A stretch of DNA of 64,000 nucleotides from Pseudomonadota bacterium (GTDB taxonomy: Bacteria; Pseudomonadota; Gammaproteobacteria; Burkholderiales; Burkholderiaceae_C): assembly GCA_018241225.1 (NCBI GenBank), contig JAFEEG010000042.1:62001-126000 (forward strand), given 5' to 3'. The stretch's first letter is position 1, and the number at the start of each line of letters is the position of its first letter. The notes beneath the pieces were generated by a model that saw only the letters and a program-made list of their open reading frames with translations, was not told the DNA's origin and ran no database searches. Below are positions 1-7,342 of this stretch, piece after piece. The translations under genes were made by a program, and so were the position numbers.

Positions 1-774
1 GTGCCGGTCGTACTTGTCGGATGTGGAGGCGGCGGAAACTCTCAGGCCGCTGGTGGCAGCGCGTCGAGTGCGTTGAACCCGCCGGTGAATGCGACGTCAA
101 GCGGCACGATCCCTGCATCGAGCATTGTCTTGAAAACCGGCGCGCAGATTGTTGCCGGCAAGGACGGGATCATTCGGGTGCAGGCAAATCAGTTGCCGGA
201 CAACGTCAAGGTGCTCGCATCAAACGTTTCAATCGCCACCGCCTCAAACGACTTGACGTCCAGTGACCTTCAGACAGCGCTGGACAAGGAAATCGCGGTC
301 AATGTGTCCAAGGCAATTGTGGGCTTGTGGGACGTTCAGAACTTCCCGGGTGTTTCCTCGGGCTGTGGCGTCAATCCGACCGGTCGTGTCGAGTTTCGGG
401 AAGACGGCACCTTCGTCATGCTTGCGGGCAGTCTGAGCGCTGCACGGGAATTCGCCGACGGCGCTGATTGGGTGGGCCCTCCGCCTCCATCGGGCACCCG
501 TTGCCAGGGCAATCGGGACCAGCGCTATCAGTTGGTTCATGGCGGCATCTACTTTCAAAAGACGATCCCGGCTGGCGTGTTCGTGCCAGGGGCCGCAGCA
601 GGGATGATCTCTGCGAAATCCTCGGATGCCATCACGATCTTTGGCTCCGATTCCATCTCGCATCTCACCCGAGTGGGCTCGTCGCCTGCAAGCAAGCAAA
701 GCACCCAGCCAGTTTCCGACAAACCCCAGGTCACGCCCAAGCGAAGCGTCGTGGCTATGGTGGCTCAGTCCTAG
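1..774 (+). CDS. Probable lipoprotein of unknown function, likely 5'-truncated
   Basis: The reading frame is open from base 1 (GTG) and ends at a TAG at 772-774, so the true start may lie left of the window. The first residues contain LVGC followed by a Gly/Ser-rich stretch, which fits a lipobox and the flexible linker of a lipoprotein, although the usual positively charged start of a signal peptide is not visible. The rest (about 240 residues) is Ser/Ala/Val-rich with a WDVQNFPG segment and two Cys (GCG, TRCQG) in the central part. I do not recognise a family. No partner gene is visible upstream. Confidence 0.6.
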   Translation: MPVVLVGCGGGGNSQAAGGSASSALNPPVNATSSGTIPASSIVLKTGAQIVAGKDGIIRVQANQLPDNVKVLASNVSIATASNDLTSSDLQTALDKEIAVNVSKAIVGLWDVQNFPGVSSGCGVNPTGRVEFREDGTFVMLAGSLSAAREFADGADWVGPPPPSGTRCQGNRDQRYQLVHGGIYFQKTIPAGVFVPGAAAGMISAKSSDAITIFGSDSISHLTRVGSSPASKQSTQPVSDKPQVTPKRSVVAMVAQS

Positions 775-812
775 GTCTGGCCGGCACACACAACCCCAAC
801 CACAAGTTAGCA

Positions 813-1034
813 ATGAGCACATCTATGGTTGAGTGGTGGACCTTCGTACACGCTCCCGATGCCGGATACATCGGGACCGTAAAGGAATGCACCGAGGAAC
901 TCGCCCGGCTTGCGGCTCTGTCCAAGTACTCCAAACCAGGTGAGCGCGCCGTACTGGCCAAGCGCCGCCAACTGCGGCGCCCCGAATCAATGCACATCTA
1001 TGAAGATGATGACTTCGAAGTGAGGCCTGAATAG
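813..1034 (+). CDS. Small hypothetical protein (73 aa)
   Basis: A 73-residue frame begins at ATG 813 (or ATG 825, giving MVEWWTF) and ends at TAG 1034. It is polar, with a basic KRRQLRR stretch and an acidic EDDDFEV tail. The Shine-Dalgarno sequence is poor. It lies between the lipoprotein gene and the tRNA terminator. I do not recognise it. It could be a real small gene or the remnant of a larger one. Confidence 0.4.
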   Translation: MSTSMVEWWTFVHAPDAGYIGTVKECTEELARLAALSKYSKPGERAVLAKRRQLRRPESMHIYEDDDFEVRPE

Positions 1035-1088
1035 GCCATGGCGGCTTGAGAAAGCTGCTGGGATGCTGCTGCGACAGCCAAATAAAAA

Positions 1089-1121
1089 AGCCCCTGCTAC
1101 AAAACTAGTAGCAGGGGCTTC
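1089..1121 (-). terminator. Rho-independent terminator of tRNA-Asn
   Basis: A perfect 11-bp stem (GCCCCTGCTAC at 1091-1101 with GTAGCAGGGGC at 1109-1119) encloses a 7-nt loop. Read on the minus strand it is followed by a T-rich tract (complement of 1081-1090). It lies 20 nt past the 3' end of the minus-strand tRNA gene. Confidence 0.9.
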
Positions 1122-1141
1122 AGGAACCACCTTGTATTCAG

Positions 1142-1217
1142 TGGCTCCCCGACCTGGGCTCGAACCAGGGACCTACGGATTAACAGTCCGGCGCTCTACC
1201 AACTGAGCTATCGGGGA
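1142..1217 (-). tRNA. tRNA-Asn (GUU)
   Basis: The minus strand folds into a full 76-nt cloverleaf. The acceptor TCCCCGA pairs with TCGGGGA, the D arm reads AGCTCAGTTGGTAGAGC, the anticodon loop CTGTTAA has GTT at positions 34-36, the T loop is GGTTCGAGCC, and discriminator G plus an encoded CCA end at 1142. GUU reads asparagine codons. It is followed by its own terminator. Confidence 0.97.
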
Positions 1218-1263
1218 ACAAGCCTCAAATTATAGCGTCTTTTTTTGGGCTTCTTCAACTCGC

Positions 1264-2040
1264 TCACAACAAACTTCGAACTTCGTGTGCGGCGGTCTGT
1301 AAGAGAGGCAGCAATTCTCTCTCAAGAACTGCATCGCTTTGCATGGTGCCAGACAAAACAACATTGAGTGCGGCCACGGTCTTTCCGTGCATGTTGCGCA
1401 GCGGCACCGCCAGCGCCTGCACGCCGATCTCGTGTTCCTCGGTGGCAATGCAGTAGTCCTGCGCCCGCACTTTCGCGATCTCTTCGCGCAGTGTCTTGGC
1501 CTGGGTGATGGTGCGCGGCGTCAGGCGCGGCAAAGTGCGACCCTTGAGCCACTTCGTGAGTTCTGCCCCGCTCATGGCCGCAAGCAGTACGCGGCCGGTG
1601 GACATGGCGTGCGCCGGCAGGCGCGCGCCCAAGTGCAGGCCATAGGCCAGCACACGGGTCGGCGTACTGGGCGTGCCGCTGCGCGCCACGATGACGGTCT
1701 CGTCGCCATCGAGCACCACCACCGAGAACCACTCCTGTGTTTGCGCAGCCAGGCGGTTGAGCGTGGGCTGCAAGGTGCGCGGCAGGCGCGAAGAAGATAG
1801 ATAGGTGCCCGAGAAGCGCAGCACCTTGGGCGACATCCAGAAATAGCTGCCGTCCGTTTCCAGGTAGCCCAGGTGCGCCAGCGTGAGCAGGTGACGCCGG
1901 GCCGCGGCACGCGTCAGGCCTGCGCGCTCTGCCGCCAGGGTGGCATTGAGTCGCTGGCGCTCGGTGTCGAAGCTCTCCAGCACGGCCATGCCCTTGGCAA
2001 TGCCTTCGATGAAGTCGGCCTTGGCGATATCGATGGTCAT
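1264..2040 (-). CDS. IclR-family transcriptional regulator (PobR/PcaR type)
   Basis: The 258-residue protein has an N-terminal winged helix-turn-helix (about residues 10-65, with FIEGIAKGMAVLESF and LTRAAARRHLLTLAHLGYL) and a C-terminal IclR effector domain (about 80-258). This is the usual length of the PcaU/PcaR/PobR group, which responds to protocatechuate or 4-hydroxybenzoate. It is transcribed away from pobA, with a palindrome plus a third direct repeat in the 159-bp gap. I infer that it controls pobA, probably as an activator with 4-hydroxybenzoate as effector. The effector assignment comes from context only. Confidence 0.88.
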   Translation of the reverse strand: MTIDIAKADFIEGIAKGMAVLESFDTERQRLNATLAAERAGLTRAAARRHLLTLAHLGYLETDGSYFWMSPKVLRFSGTYLSSSRLPRTLQPTLNRLAAQTQEWFSVVVLDGDETVIVARSGTPSTPTRVLAYGLHLGARLPAHAMSTGRVLLAAMSGAELTKWLKGRTLPRLTPRTITQAKTLREEIAKVRAQDYCIATEEHEIGVQALAVPLRNMHGKTVAALNVVLSGTMQSDAVLERELLPLLQTAAHEVRSLL

Positions 2041-2082
2041 GTCGCGGGTATCTCGTGAGGTTGGGCGCCGAGATGCGGCGGT

Positions 2083-2119
2083 TGCGCGATCATCGCGCAG
2101 CGCGTCTCATCATCGCACA
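2083..2119. promoter_or_regulatory. Probable IclR-type operator of the regulator-pobA intergenic region
   Basis: TGCGCGAT (2083-2090) and ATCGCGCA (2092-2099) form a perfect 8-bp inverted repeat with a 1-bp spacer. A third copy with one mismatch, ATCGCACA (2112-2119), repeats exactly 20 bp downstream in direct orientation. The PcaU operator of Acinetobacter is known for this palindrome-plus-direct-repeat layout. The role here is inferred. Confidence 0.65.
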
Positions 2120-2199
2120 AAGGGCCCGCCCCACCCATGGCTGCGCCGGCCGGGCCGCCCTACGCTTGCATTCATTCGGAGACTGGAGCCAAGCGCATC

Positions 2200-3384
2200 A
2201 TGAAAAAGACCCAAGTCGTCATCGTCGGGGCCGGGCCGGCAGGCCTGCTGCTGGGACAACTTCTGTTCAAGGCCGGCATCGACAACATCATTGTCGAGCG
2301 CCAGAGCGGCGACTACGTGCTCGGACGCATTCGCGCCGGCGTGCTCGAACAAGTGACCATGGACCTGCTGGCGCGCGCCGGCGTGGATGCCCGGGCGCAC
2401 GCCGAAGGCCTGCCGCACCAAGGCATCGAGTTGTTGTTCAAGGGTGCGCGGCATCGAATCAACATGCATGAGCTCACCGGCGGCAAGCAGGTGACGGTGT
2501 ACGGCCAGACCGAAGTCACGCGCGACCTGATGCACGCGCGCCAGGCCGAGGGCCTGAGCACCATCTATGAGGCAGCCAATGTGAGCCTGCACGATTTCGA
2601 CGGCACCACGCCGCGGGTGCGCTATCAGAAGGACGGCGCCACGCACGAGATCGAATGCGATTTCATCGCGGGCTGCGACGGCTACCACGGCGTAAGCCGC
2701 GCCAGCGTGCCGGCCAACGCGATCCACACCTACGAAAAGGTCTACCCCTTCGGCTGGCTGGGCGTGCTGGCCGACGTGCCGCCGGTGTCGCACGAACTCA
2801 TCTATGCCAACACATCGCGCGGCTTTGCCCTGTGCAGCATGCGCAGCGCCACGCGCAGCCGCTACTACGTTCAGGTGCCAGTCGAGGAAAAGGTGGAAAG
2901 CTGGAGCGACGAGGCCTTCTGGAACGAACTGCGCAACCGCCTCGACCCCGAAGCGCGCGATCGGCTGGTGACGGGGCCTTCGCTAGAGAAGAGCATTGCG
3001 CCGTTGCGCAGTTTCGTTGCCGAACCGATGCGCTTCGGCAAGCTGTTCCTGGCGGGCGACGCGGCGCACATCGTGCCGCCCACCGGCGCCAAGGGACTGA
3101 ACCTGGCCACCGCCGACGTGGGCTATCTCTCGCGTGCGCTGGAAATCTACTACCGGGAAAAGAGCAGTTCGGCGCTCGACCGCTACTCCGACCTGTGCCT
3201 GCGCCGCGTTTGGAAGGCAGAACGCTTTTCGTGGTGGTTCACCTCGCTCATGCACCGCTTTCCGGACACGGGTGAATTCGGGCAGAAGATCCAGGAAGCC
3301 GAGCTGGACTATCTGGTGCATTCCAGGGCCGCCTCGACCTCTCTGGCCGAGAACTACGTCGGCCTGCCGCTGGAAGACTTCTAG
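2200..3384 (+). CDS. pobA: 4-hydroxybenzoate 3-monooxygenase
   Basis: This NADPH-dependent FAD monooxygenase turns 4-hydroxybenzoate into protocatechuate for the beta-ketoadipate pathway. The 394-residue length equals that of the Pseudomonas enzyme. Visible motifs are the dinucleotide fold VGAGPAGLLLG near the N-terminus, CDGYHGVSR (DG motif), the substrate region SHELIYANTSRGFALCS and RSATRSRYYVQV, and LAGDAAHIVPPTGAKG (GD motif). ATG 2200 is chosen because it has GGAG about 10 nt upstream and gives the family N-terminus (KKTQVVIVGAGPAG). In-frame starts further upstream would add an unrelated tail. Divergent from its probable IclR regulator. Confidence 0.96.
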   Translation: MKKTQVVIVGAGPAGLLLGQLLFKAGIDNIIVERQSGDYVLGRIRAGVLEQVTMDLLARAGVDARAHAEGLPHQGIELLFKGARHRINMHELTGGKQVTVYGQTEVTRDLMHARQAEGLSTIYEAANVSLHDFDGTTPRVRYQKDGATHEIECDFIAGCDGYHGVSRASVPANAIHTYEKVYPFGWLGVLADVPPVSHELIYANTSRGFALCSMRSATRSRYYVQVPVEEKVESWSDEAFWNELRNRLDPEARDRLVTGPSLEKSIAPLRSFVAEPMRFGKLFLAGDAAHIVPPTGAKGLNLATADVGYLSRALEIYYREKSSSALDRYSDLCLRRVWKAERFSWWFTSLMHRFPDTGEFGQKIQEAELDYLVHSRAASTSLAENYVGLPLEDF

Positions 3385-3390
3385 CAAGCC

Positions 3391-3408
3391 GCGCGGGCTC
3401 GCCCGCGC
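3391..3408. terminator. GC-rich hairpin between convergent genes
   Basis: GCGCGGGC (3391-3398) and GCCCGCGC (3401-3408) form a perfect stem 7 nt after the pobA stop and before the 3' end of the convergent nrsF-like gene. There is no T-tract, so a terminator role is only plausible. Confidence 0.4.
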
Positions 3409-3416
3409 ATGCCTGC

Positions 3417-4058
3417 CTACCAGCGCAGCAGCCTGGGCCCGAGCACGGCCCCCAGCACCACCGGAATGAGCACGCCAGCCACATACCAGACAGCCAGGAA
3501 GGGAGCGGCCAGTTCGGGGCAATGCAAGGCGTAGACCGTTGCGCCCGCCCCGCCGGCCAGTGCGCCCGCTGCAGCACCTGCCCACGCAGGCCGCGTAGGC
3601 GCCAGCCCCTTGAGCGCCACGAGAGCGGCAATGAACAGCGGCGCGGAAATCAGTGCAATGCTCGCAGCACAGGTGCGCCAGGTCTGCCCCATCAGCAGGG
3701 GCATCCGCTCGGCGGCAGGCTCGGAGAACCAGGCCTGCAGTGCCATGGCCCACACCAGCACGATCGGCACTGCGACAAGCAGCCACGACAGCCCCACCCG
3801 CACACCAGGCCGGGCCAGGCGCTGCGCCATCAGGAAACCGCCCCACGCCACGAAGAACGGGAACAGGATCTTCACCCACAGCATGGGCCAGAACATGGCT
3901 TGCACCAGGTCGCGTCGAACGCCGTAGCCAGTCAGCATGATCGCCGCAGCCAGTGGCAGCCCGGCGGCCAGGGCCCACACCAGCCGGCGGGTGGTGGCGC
4001 GTCGCGGCACCGGCTCGACGCCGGTTGCCAGCATGCCGATGAGGTCGTCGGTCTTCAT
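3417..4058 (-). CDS. nrsF: NrsF-like anti-sigma factor (DUF1109 membrane protein)
   Basis: The 213-residue protein begins with a short cytosolic segment (MKTDDLIGMLATGVEPVPRR) followed by about six hydrophobic helices, the layout of DUF1109/NrsF proteins. In Caulobacter NrsF keeps the ECF sigma factor SigF inactive at the inner membrane until heavy-metal or related stress. Here the start overlaps the end of the sigma gene by 4 bp (ATGA at 4055-4058), so the two are translationally coupled. Family membership is clear from topology and pairing; the stress signal is inferred. Confidence 0.85.
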   Translation of the reverse strand: MKTDDLIGMLATGVEPVPRRATTRRLVWALAAGLPLAAAIMLTGYGVRRDLVQAMFWPMLWVKILFPFFVAWGGFLMAQRLARPGVRVGLSWLLVAVPIVLVWAMALQAWFSEPAAERMPLLMGQTWRTCAASIALISAPLFIAALVALKGLAPTRPAWAGAAAGALAGGAGATVYALHCPELAAPFLAVWYVAGVLIPVVLGAVLGPRLLRW

Positions 4059-4636
4059 GCCGCCCCCTTGATGACTGCCGCCAGCGCCTTCAGGCCACGG
4101 TGCACGTTGACCTTCACCGCGGATTCGGACATGCCGGTCAGGCTGGCCGTGTCCGCCACCGAAAGCCCCTCGAGCTTGGTGCGCACGATGGCTTCGCGCT
4201 GCCGCTCGGGCAGCGTGGCCAGCAGCGTCTGCAGGTCCCGCCGTGCATCGCCCACCGAGGCGTCGTCACCGGCGAAGAGATCTTGCGCATCGTCGATCGG
4301 GTCGTGCAGGGCTTCGCGCACGGATTTCGAGCGCAGCAGGTCGATCATCTTGTAGCGCGCAATGGCATGCACCCAGGCCGTGAGCGGCTGGTCGCTTTGG
4401 TAGGTGTGGCGTTGGTTGTGCATGGCTAGCAGGCATTCCTGAACAAGATCTTCGACGTCATCGGGCCAACCGAACAGGCGCTTGCCCAGAAAGGCTCGCA
4501 GATGCCTGCTCAGTTGCTCCAGGAAGGCGCGGTACGCCGTGGCATCACCGTCCAGTCCCTTGAGGAACAGGCCTTTGAGCGTGGCTTCGACATCCCCCCC
4601 GGGCCGTGCCTGGTCTTGCTCTGGTATTCGATGCAT
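4055..4636 (-). CDS. sigF: ECF sigma factor, SigF (ECF16) type
   Basis: The 193-residue protein has sigma region 2 (about residues 40-105, with WPDDVEDLVQECLLAMHN and AWVHAIARYKMIDLLR) and region 4 (about 130-185, with LPERQREAIVRTKLEG and ESAVKVNVHRGLKAL). With the adjacent NrsF-like gene it matches the SigF-NrsF pair of Caulobacter, which responds to chromate/cadmium-type stress. Divergent from the bufferin operon, whose upstream region carries a SigF-type promoter. The only ATG is 4636 (an in-frame TAA precedes it). A second SigF-like promoter motif overlaps this start codon, which makes the start uncertain. Confidence 0.88.
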   Translation of the reverse strand: MHRIPEQDQARPGGDVEATLKGLFLKGLDGDATAYRAFLEQLSRHLRAFLGKRLFGWPDDVEDLVQECLLAMHNQRHTYQSDQPLTAWVHAIARYKMIDLLRSKSVREALHDPIDDAQDLFAGDDASVGDARRDLQTLLATLPERQREAIVRTKLEGLSVADTASLTGMSESAVKVNVHRGLKALAAVIKGAA

Positions 4637-4652
4637 GAAGTCCGTGAGTTAC
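4627..4652 (-). promoter_or_regulatory. Possible SigF-type promoter for sigF (autoregulation)
   Basis: On the minus strand GTAACT (4652-4647), a 16-bp spacer and CGAA (4630-4627) match the SigF consensus GTAACC-N16-CGAA with one mismatch. The -10 element overlaps codons 3 and 4 of sigF as annotated, so transcription from here would start inside the reading frame. Confidence 0.45.
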
Positions 4653-4696
4653 AGGGCCGTGCAAAAAAAGAATTTCGGCGGATTGTGCCGCGTGGT

Positions 4697-4722
4697 GTAA
4701 CCCGCCGCGAATTTCCGGCGAA
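4697..4722 (+). promoter_or_regulatory. SigF-type ECF promoter of the bufferin operon
   Basis: GTAACC (4697-4702), a spacer of exactly 16 bp, and CGAA (4719-4722) match in full the GTAACC-N16-CGAA motif described for Caulobacter SigF. It lies about 65 bp before the bufA1 start and beside the sigF-nrsF pair. Confidence 0.8.
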
Positions 4723-4786
4723 CTAGGGCTCGACCACGCATCAAAGCGCGTAGTCGAACACAAACCAACTCACAAGGAGCTTATCC

Positions 4787-5080
4787 ATGAACATGCGTCC
4801 CTTTGCTGTCACCGCCCTCAGCCTCAGCGCCCTCGTGGCCGGCGCCGCCATGGCGCAGGACAAGATGCAGGACAAGATGCACGACAAGCCCGCGATGGAG
4901 AAGTGCTACGGCGTCTCCATGGCCGGCAAGAACGATTGCGCTGCGGGCCCCGGCACCACCTGCGCCGGCACCTCCAAGGTGGACTACCAGGGCAACGCCT
5001 GGAAGAACGTCCCGGCCGGCACCTGCGCCACCATCAAGACGCCCACCGGCATGGGCTCGCTGTCGCCCATCAAGTCCTGA
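4787..5080 (+). CDS. bufA1: Bufferin-1 precursor peptide (DUF2282)
   Basis: This is a 97-residue secreted precursor of a copper-binding RiPP. A signal peptide (about 1-23, ending GAAMA/Q) is followed by a Met/Lys/Asp-rich repeat (DKMQDKMHDKP) and a core with four Cys at residues 40, 51, 59 and 80 in the contexts KCYG, KNDC, TTCAGTS and GTCATI, typical of the DUF2282 family. Bufferins are known to have Cys residues converted to thiooxazole-type groups by the partner MNIO enzyme and to protect cells against copper. It has an AGGAG 9-10 nt before ATG, is first in the operon, and is preceded by a SigF-type promoter. Function rests on family and operon context. Confidence 0.93.
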   Translation: MNMRPFAVTALSLSALVAGAAMAQDKMQDKMHDKPAMEKCYGVSMAGKNDCAAGPGTTCAGTSKVDYQGNAWKNVPAGTCATIKTPTGMGSLSPIKS

Positions 5081-5119
5081 TCCCGGACCTGGCACAGCAG
5101 TAAAGAAGGCAAGCCCCCC

Positions 5120-5995
5120 ATGACGCAGCAAGTTCTCCTGGCCGGCCTCGGCCTCAAGCCCGAACATTACGAAGCCGCGCTCGCTTGCGAGCAAAAGGGC
5201 CTGTGGTTCGAGGTGCACCCGGAGAACTATTTCGTCATGGGTGGGCCGCGCCTTCAGTGGCTGGAGCGCATCCGTGCGGCGCACCCCGTGTCGCTGCACG
5301 GCGTGTCGCTCTCGCTGGGCGGCAGCGAATCGCCTGACCGCACCCACATCAAGCGCTTTTCCGAGCTCGTGCGTCGAATCGAGCCCGCGCTGGTTTCCGA
5401 ACACCTGGCATGGTCGCGCTGGCGCGGCCAGTACTTTCCAGACTTGCTGCCCTTTGTCCGCACCAGCGAAGCGTTGCGCCGGGTGGCGAGCAATATCGAC
5501 TCCACCCAGCAGGCACTGGGTCGTCGCATCGCCATCGAGAACCCCTCCCACTACCTGCAACTGGAGGGCCACGAATGGGACGAAATCGACTTCCTTGACG
5601 AGCTGTCCCACCGTACGGGCTGCGGCCTGTTGCTGGACGTGAACAACGTTCACATCTCTGCCAACAACCTGAACTTCAACGCGCTCGACTACATCGACCG
5701 CTTTCCCGCGGCAGCCCTCATGGAAATCCACGTGGCTGGTCACACGATCGACCCGGCCCTTGGCAAGGCGCTGCTCATCGACTCGCACGACGAAACGGTG
5801 TCGCCTGATGTCTGGGCGCTGTATCGCCGGCTTGTCGAACGCACCGGCCCGCTTCCTACGCTCATCGAGCGCGACGGCAATCTGCCGGACTTCCAGGTAC
5901 TCCTGGCGGAAGGCCGGATCGCCAATGCAGAACTGCTGCGCATGCGCTCCAGCAGCGCGCTGCGCGATCTGCAGGCACAGGAGGTGGCGGCATGA
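5120..5995 (+). CDS. bufB: MNIO-family peptide-modifying enzyme (DUF692)
   Basis: A 291-residue TIM-barrel multinuclear non-heme iron oxidase, expected to modify Cys of the bufferin precursor in the cytosol. The conserved ligand segments are all present: EVHPENY (31-37), SLHGVSLSLG (His60), SEHLAWS (Glu94/His95), IENPSHYL (Glu140), LLLDVNNVHISANN (Asp173, His178), MEIHVAGH (Glu202/His204), DSHDE (Asp221/His223) and LIERD (Glu250). Length is normal for the family. It follows bufA1 by 39 bp and overlaps bufC by 4 bp. The related methanobactin enzyme is MbnB. Substrate identity is inferred from the adjacent peptide gene. Confidence 0.94.
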   Translation: MTQQVLLAGLGLKPEHYEAALACEQKGLWFEVHPENYFVMGGPRLQWLERIRAAHPVSLHGVSLSLGGSESPDRTHIKRFSELVRRIEPALVSEHLAWSRWRGQYFPDLLPFVRTSEALRRVASNIDSTQQALGRRIAIENPSHYLQLEGHEWDEIDFLDELSHRTGCGLLLDVNNVHISANNLNFNALDYIDRFPAAALMEIHVAGHTIDPALGKALLIDSHDETVSPDVWALYRRLVERTGPLPTLIERDGNLPDFQVLLAEGRIANAELLRMRSSSALRDLQAQEVAA

Positions 5996-6768
5996 CGAAC
6001 ATCGGCATGGGCCGCTTCCAGGCGGACTTCGCCGGCGCAGTGTTCGAGCAGGCCCCGCCAGGCTCGGCGCCCTGCTTCGCCCAACCTGCATTCGCGGTGT
6101 ACCGCAACACCGTGATGAAGGGCTGCATCGACGCGCTGGAAGCCAACTACCCTTGCGTGGCGAGGCTGGTCGGGTCCGACTGGTTTCGTTCCGTGGCCGC
6201 GCGCTTTGTCGCGGCAAACCCACCGCAAGACAGCTCGCTGTTCGACTACGGCGAGTCCTTCGCGGATTTCCTGGCCGGCGTCGAGTCGGCAGCGGAACTC
6301 GACTACCTGCCCGGCGTGGCGCGCCTGGATCGATTCTGGAGCGAATCGCATGTCGCGGCCGACGCGCCGGTTCTCGACGCCGCGCAGCTTGCCCGCCTGG
6401 CGCCGCAAGACCTCACCAACTGTTGCCTCAAGCCCCACCCCGCAGCGCGCTGGTCCTGGTTCGAGACGCAGCCCATCTATTCGATCTGGGAGCGCAATCG
6501 CTCCAACGCGCAGCCGCAGCACGACTTGCTCTGGCAGCCCGAGGGCGCCCTGCTCACGCGCCCCCATTCATCGGTGCTCTGGCACCCAGTCGGCCGGGCC
6601 GACTGCGCCTTTCTCGACGCCTGCGCCGCGGGCCTGAGCTTGGTCGAAGCGGTCGAGCAGGCGCAGATCGCCGATCCGCAAGCCGATCTCATGGCGACCG
6701 TGGGGCGAGTGCTTTCGGCGGGCGCCATCCAGGCCCTTTCAACCTCCGACACCAAGGATTCGCCATGA
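5992..6768 (+). CDS. bufC: Bufferin maturation partner protein (DUF2063)
   Basis: The 258-residue protein starts with the DUF2063 region (FQADFAGAVF through YRNTVMKGCIDALEANYPCVARLVG, about residues 9-60), the fold shared by BufC/HvfC and MbnC. These bind the MNIO enzyme and the leader of the peptide substrate and are needed for modification. The start overlaps the bufB stop (ATGA at 5992-5995), which implies coupled translation and fits a BufB-BufC complex. The C-terminal half (about 130-258) is less conserved but typical in length. Confidence 0.92.
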   Translation: MTNIGMGRFQADFAGAVFEQAPPGSAPCFAQPAFAVYRNTVMKGCIDALEANYPCVARLVGSDWFRSVAARFVAANPPQDSSLFDYGESFADFLAGVESAAELDYLPGVARLDRFWSESHVAADAPVLDAAQLARLAPQDLTNCCLKPHPAARWSWFETQPIYSIWERNRSNAQPQHDLLWQPEGALLTRPHSSVLWHPVGRADCAFLDACAAGLSLVEAVEQAQIADPQADLMATVGRVLSAGAIQALSTSDTKDSP

Positions 6769-7256
6769 ACCACAGCACCACCCGCGACAGGCACATGACC
6801 TTGCCGACAGTCGGCCAAGGTCGCCTGCGCGCCCGCTGGAATGCCGCAGCAGGCTTTCTGGAACGCATCGTCTCGCACAACCTGCTGGCCCTGGCATGCC
6901 GCATCAGCATTGCAGCCATCTTCTTCTACTCGGGCCGCACCAAGGTCGAGGGCGGCCTGATGGTGACCGACGGCGCCATCGAACTTTTCCGCACCGAGTA
7001 CAGGCTGCCCCTGCTTTCGCCCGAGCTGGCCGCGCATCTGGCGGCCTACGCCGAGCACCTGTTTCCACTGCTGCTGGTGCTGGGCCTGTTCACGCGACTG
7101 TCGGCACTGGCGCTGCTGGGCATGACGCTGGTGATCCAGGTCTTCGTCTATCCCGACGCCTGGCCAACGCACCTGTCGTGGGCGGCCATCCTGCTGTACA
7201 TCGCGGGGCGCGGAGCGGGCGTTCTTTCGGTGGACCGCGCGCTCGGCATCCGCTGA
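6765..7256 (+). CDS. DoxX-family inner-membrane protein
   Basis: A 163-residue protein with about four hydrophobic helices (from NLLALACRISIAAIFFYSG to HLSWAAILLYIAGRG) and the DoxX signature region around FFYSGRTKVEGG. ATG 6765 overlaps the bufC stop by 4 bp, so it is the fourth gene of the operon. DoxX proteins often accompany DUF2282/DUF692/DUF2063 genes. A redox role in or near the membrane is supposed but unproven. A second ATG eleven codons in would give a shorter N-terminus. Confidence 0.88.
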   Translation: MNHSTTRDRHMTLPTVGQGRLRARWNAAAGFLERIVSHNLLALACRISIAAIFFYSGRTKVEGGLMVTDGAIELFRTEYRLPLLSPELAAHLAAYAEHLFPLLLVLGLFTRLSALALLGMTLVIQVFVYPDAWPTHLSWAAILLYIAGRGAGVLSVDRALGIR

Positions 7257-7293
7257 CGGGCCGGCATCCGGGCGTGCCCTTCGTGGGGCGCGC

Positions 7294-7322
7294 TTGCAAG
7301 CAGAGGGGGTGCTCGATACATT
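7294..7322 (+). promoter_or_regulatory. Candidate sigma-70 promoter before the pyrimidine block
   Basis: TTGCAA (7294-7299) and TACATT (7317-7322) are spaced by 17 bp, each matching the consensus at 4 of 6 positions, about 20 bp before the Urc1-like start. Weak evidence. Confidence 0.3.
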
Positions 7323-7342
7323 GCGGTTTTTGAGGGCCTGCA

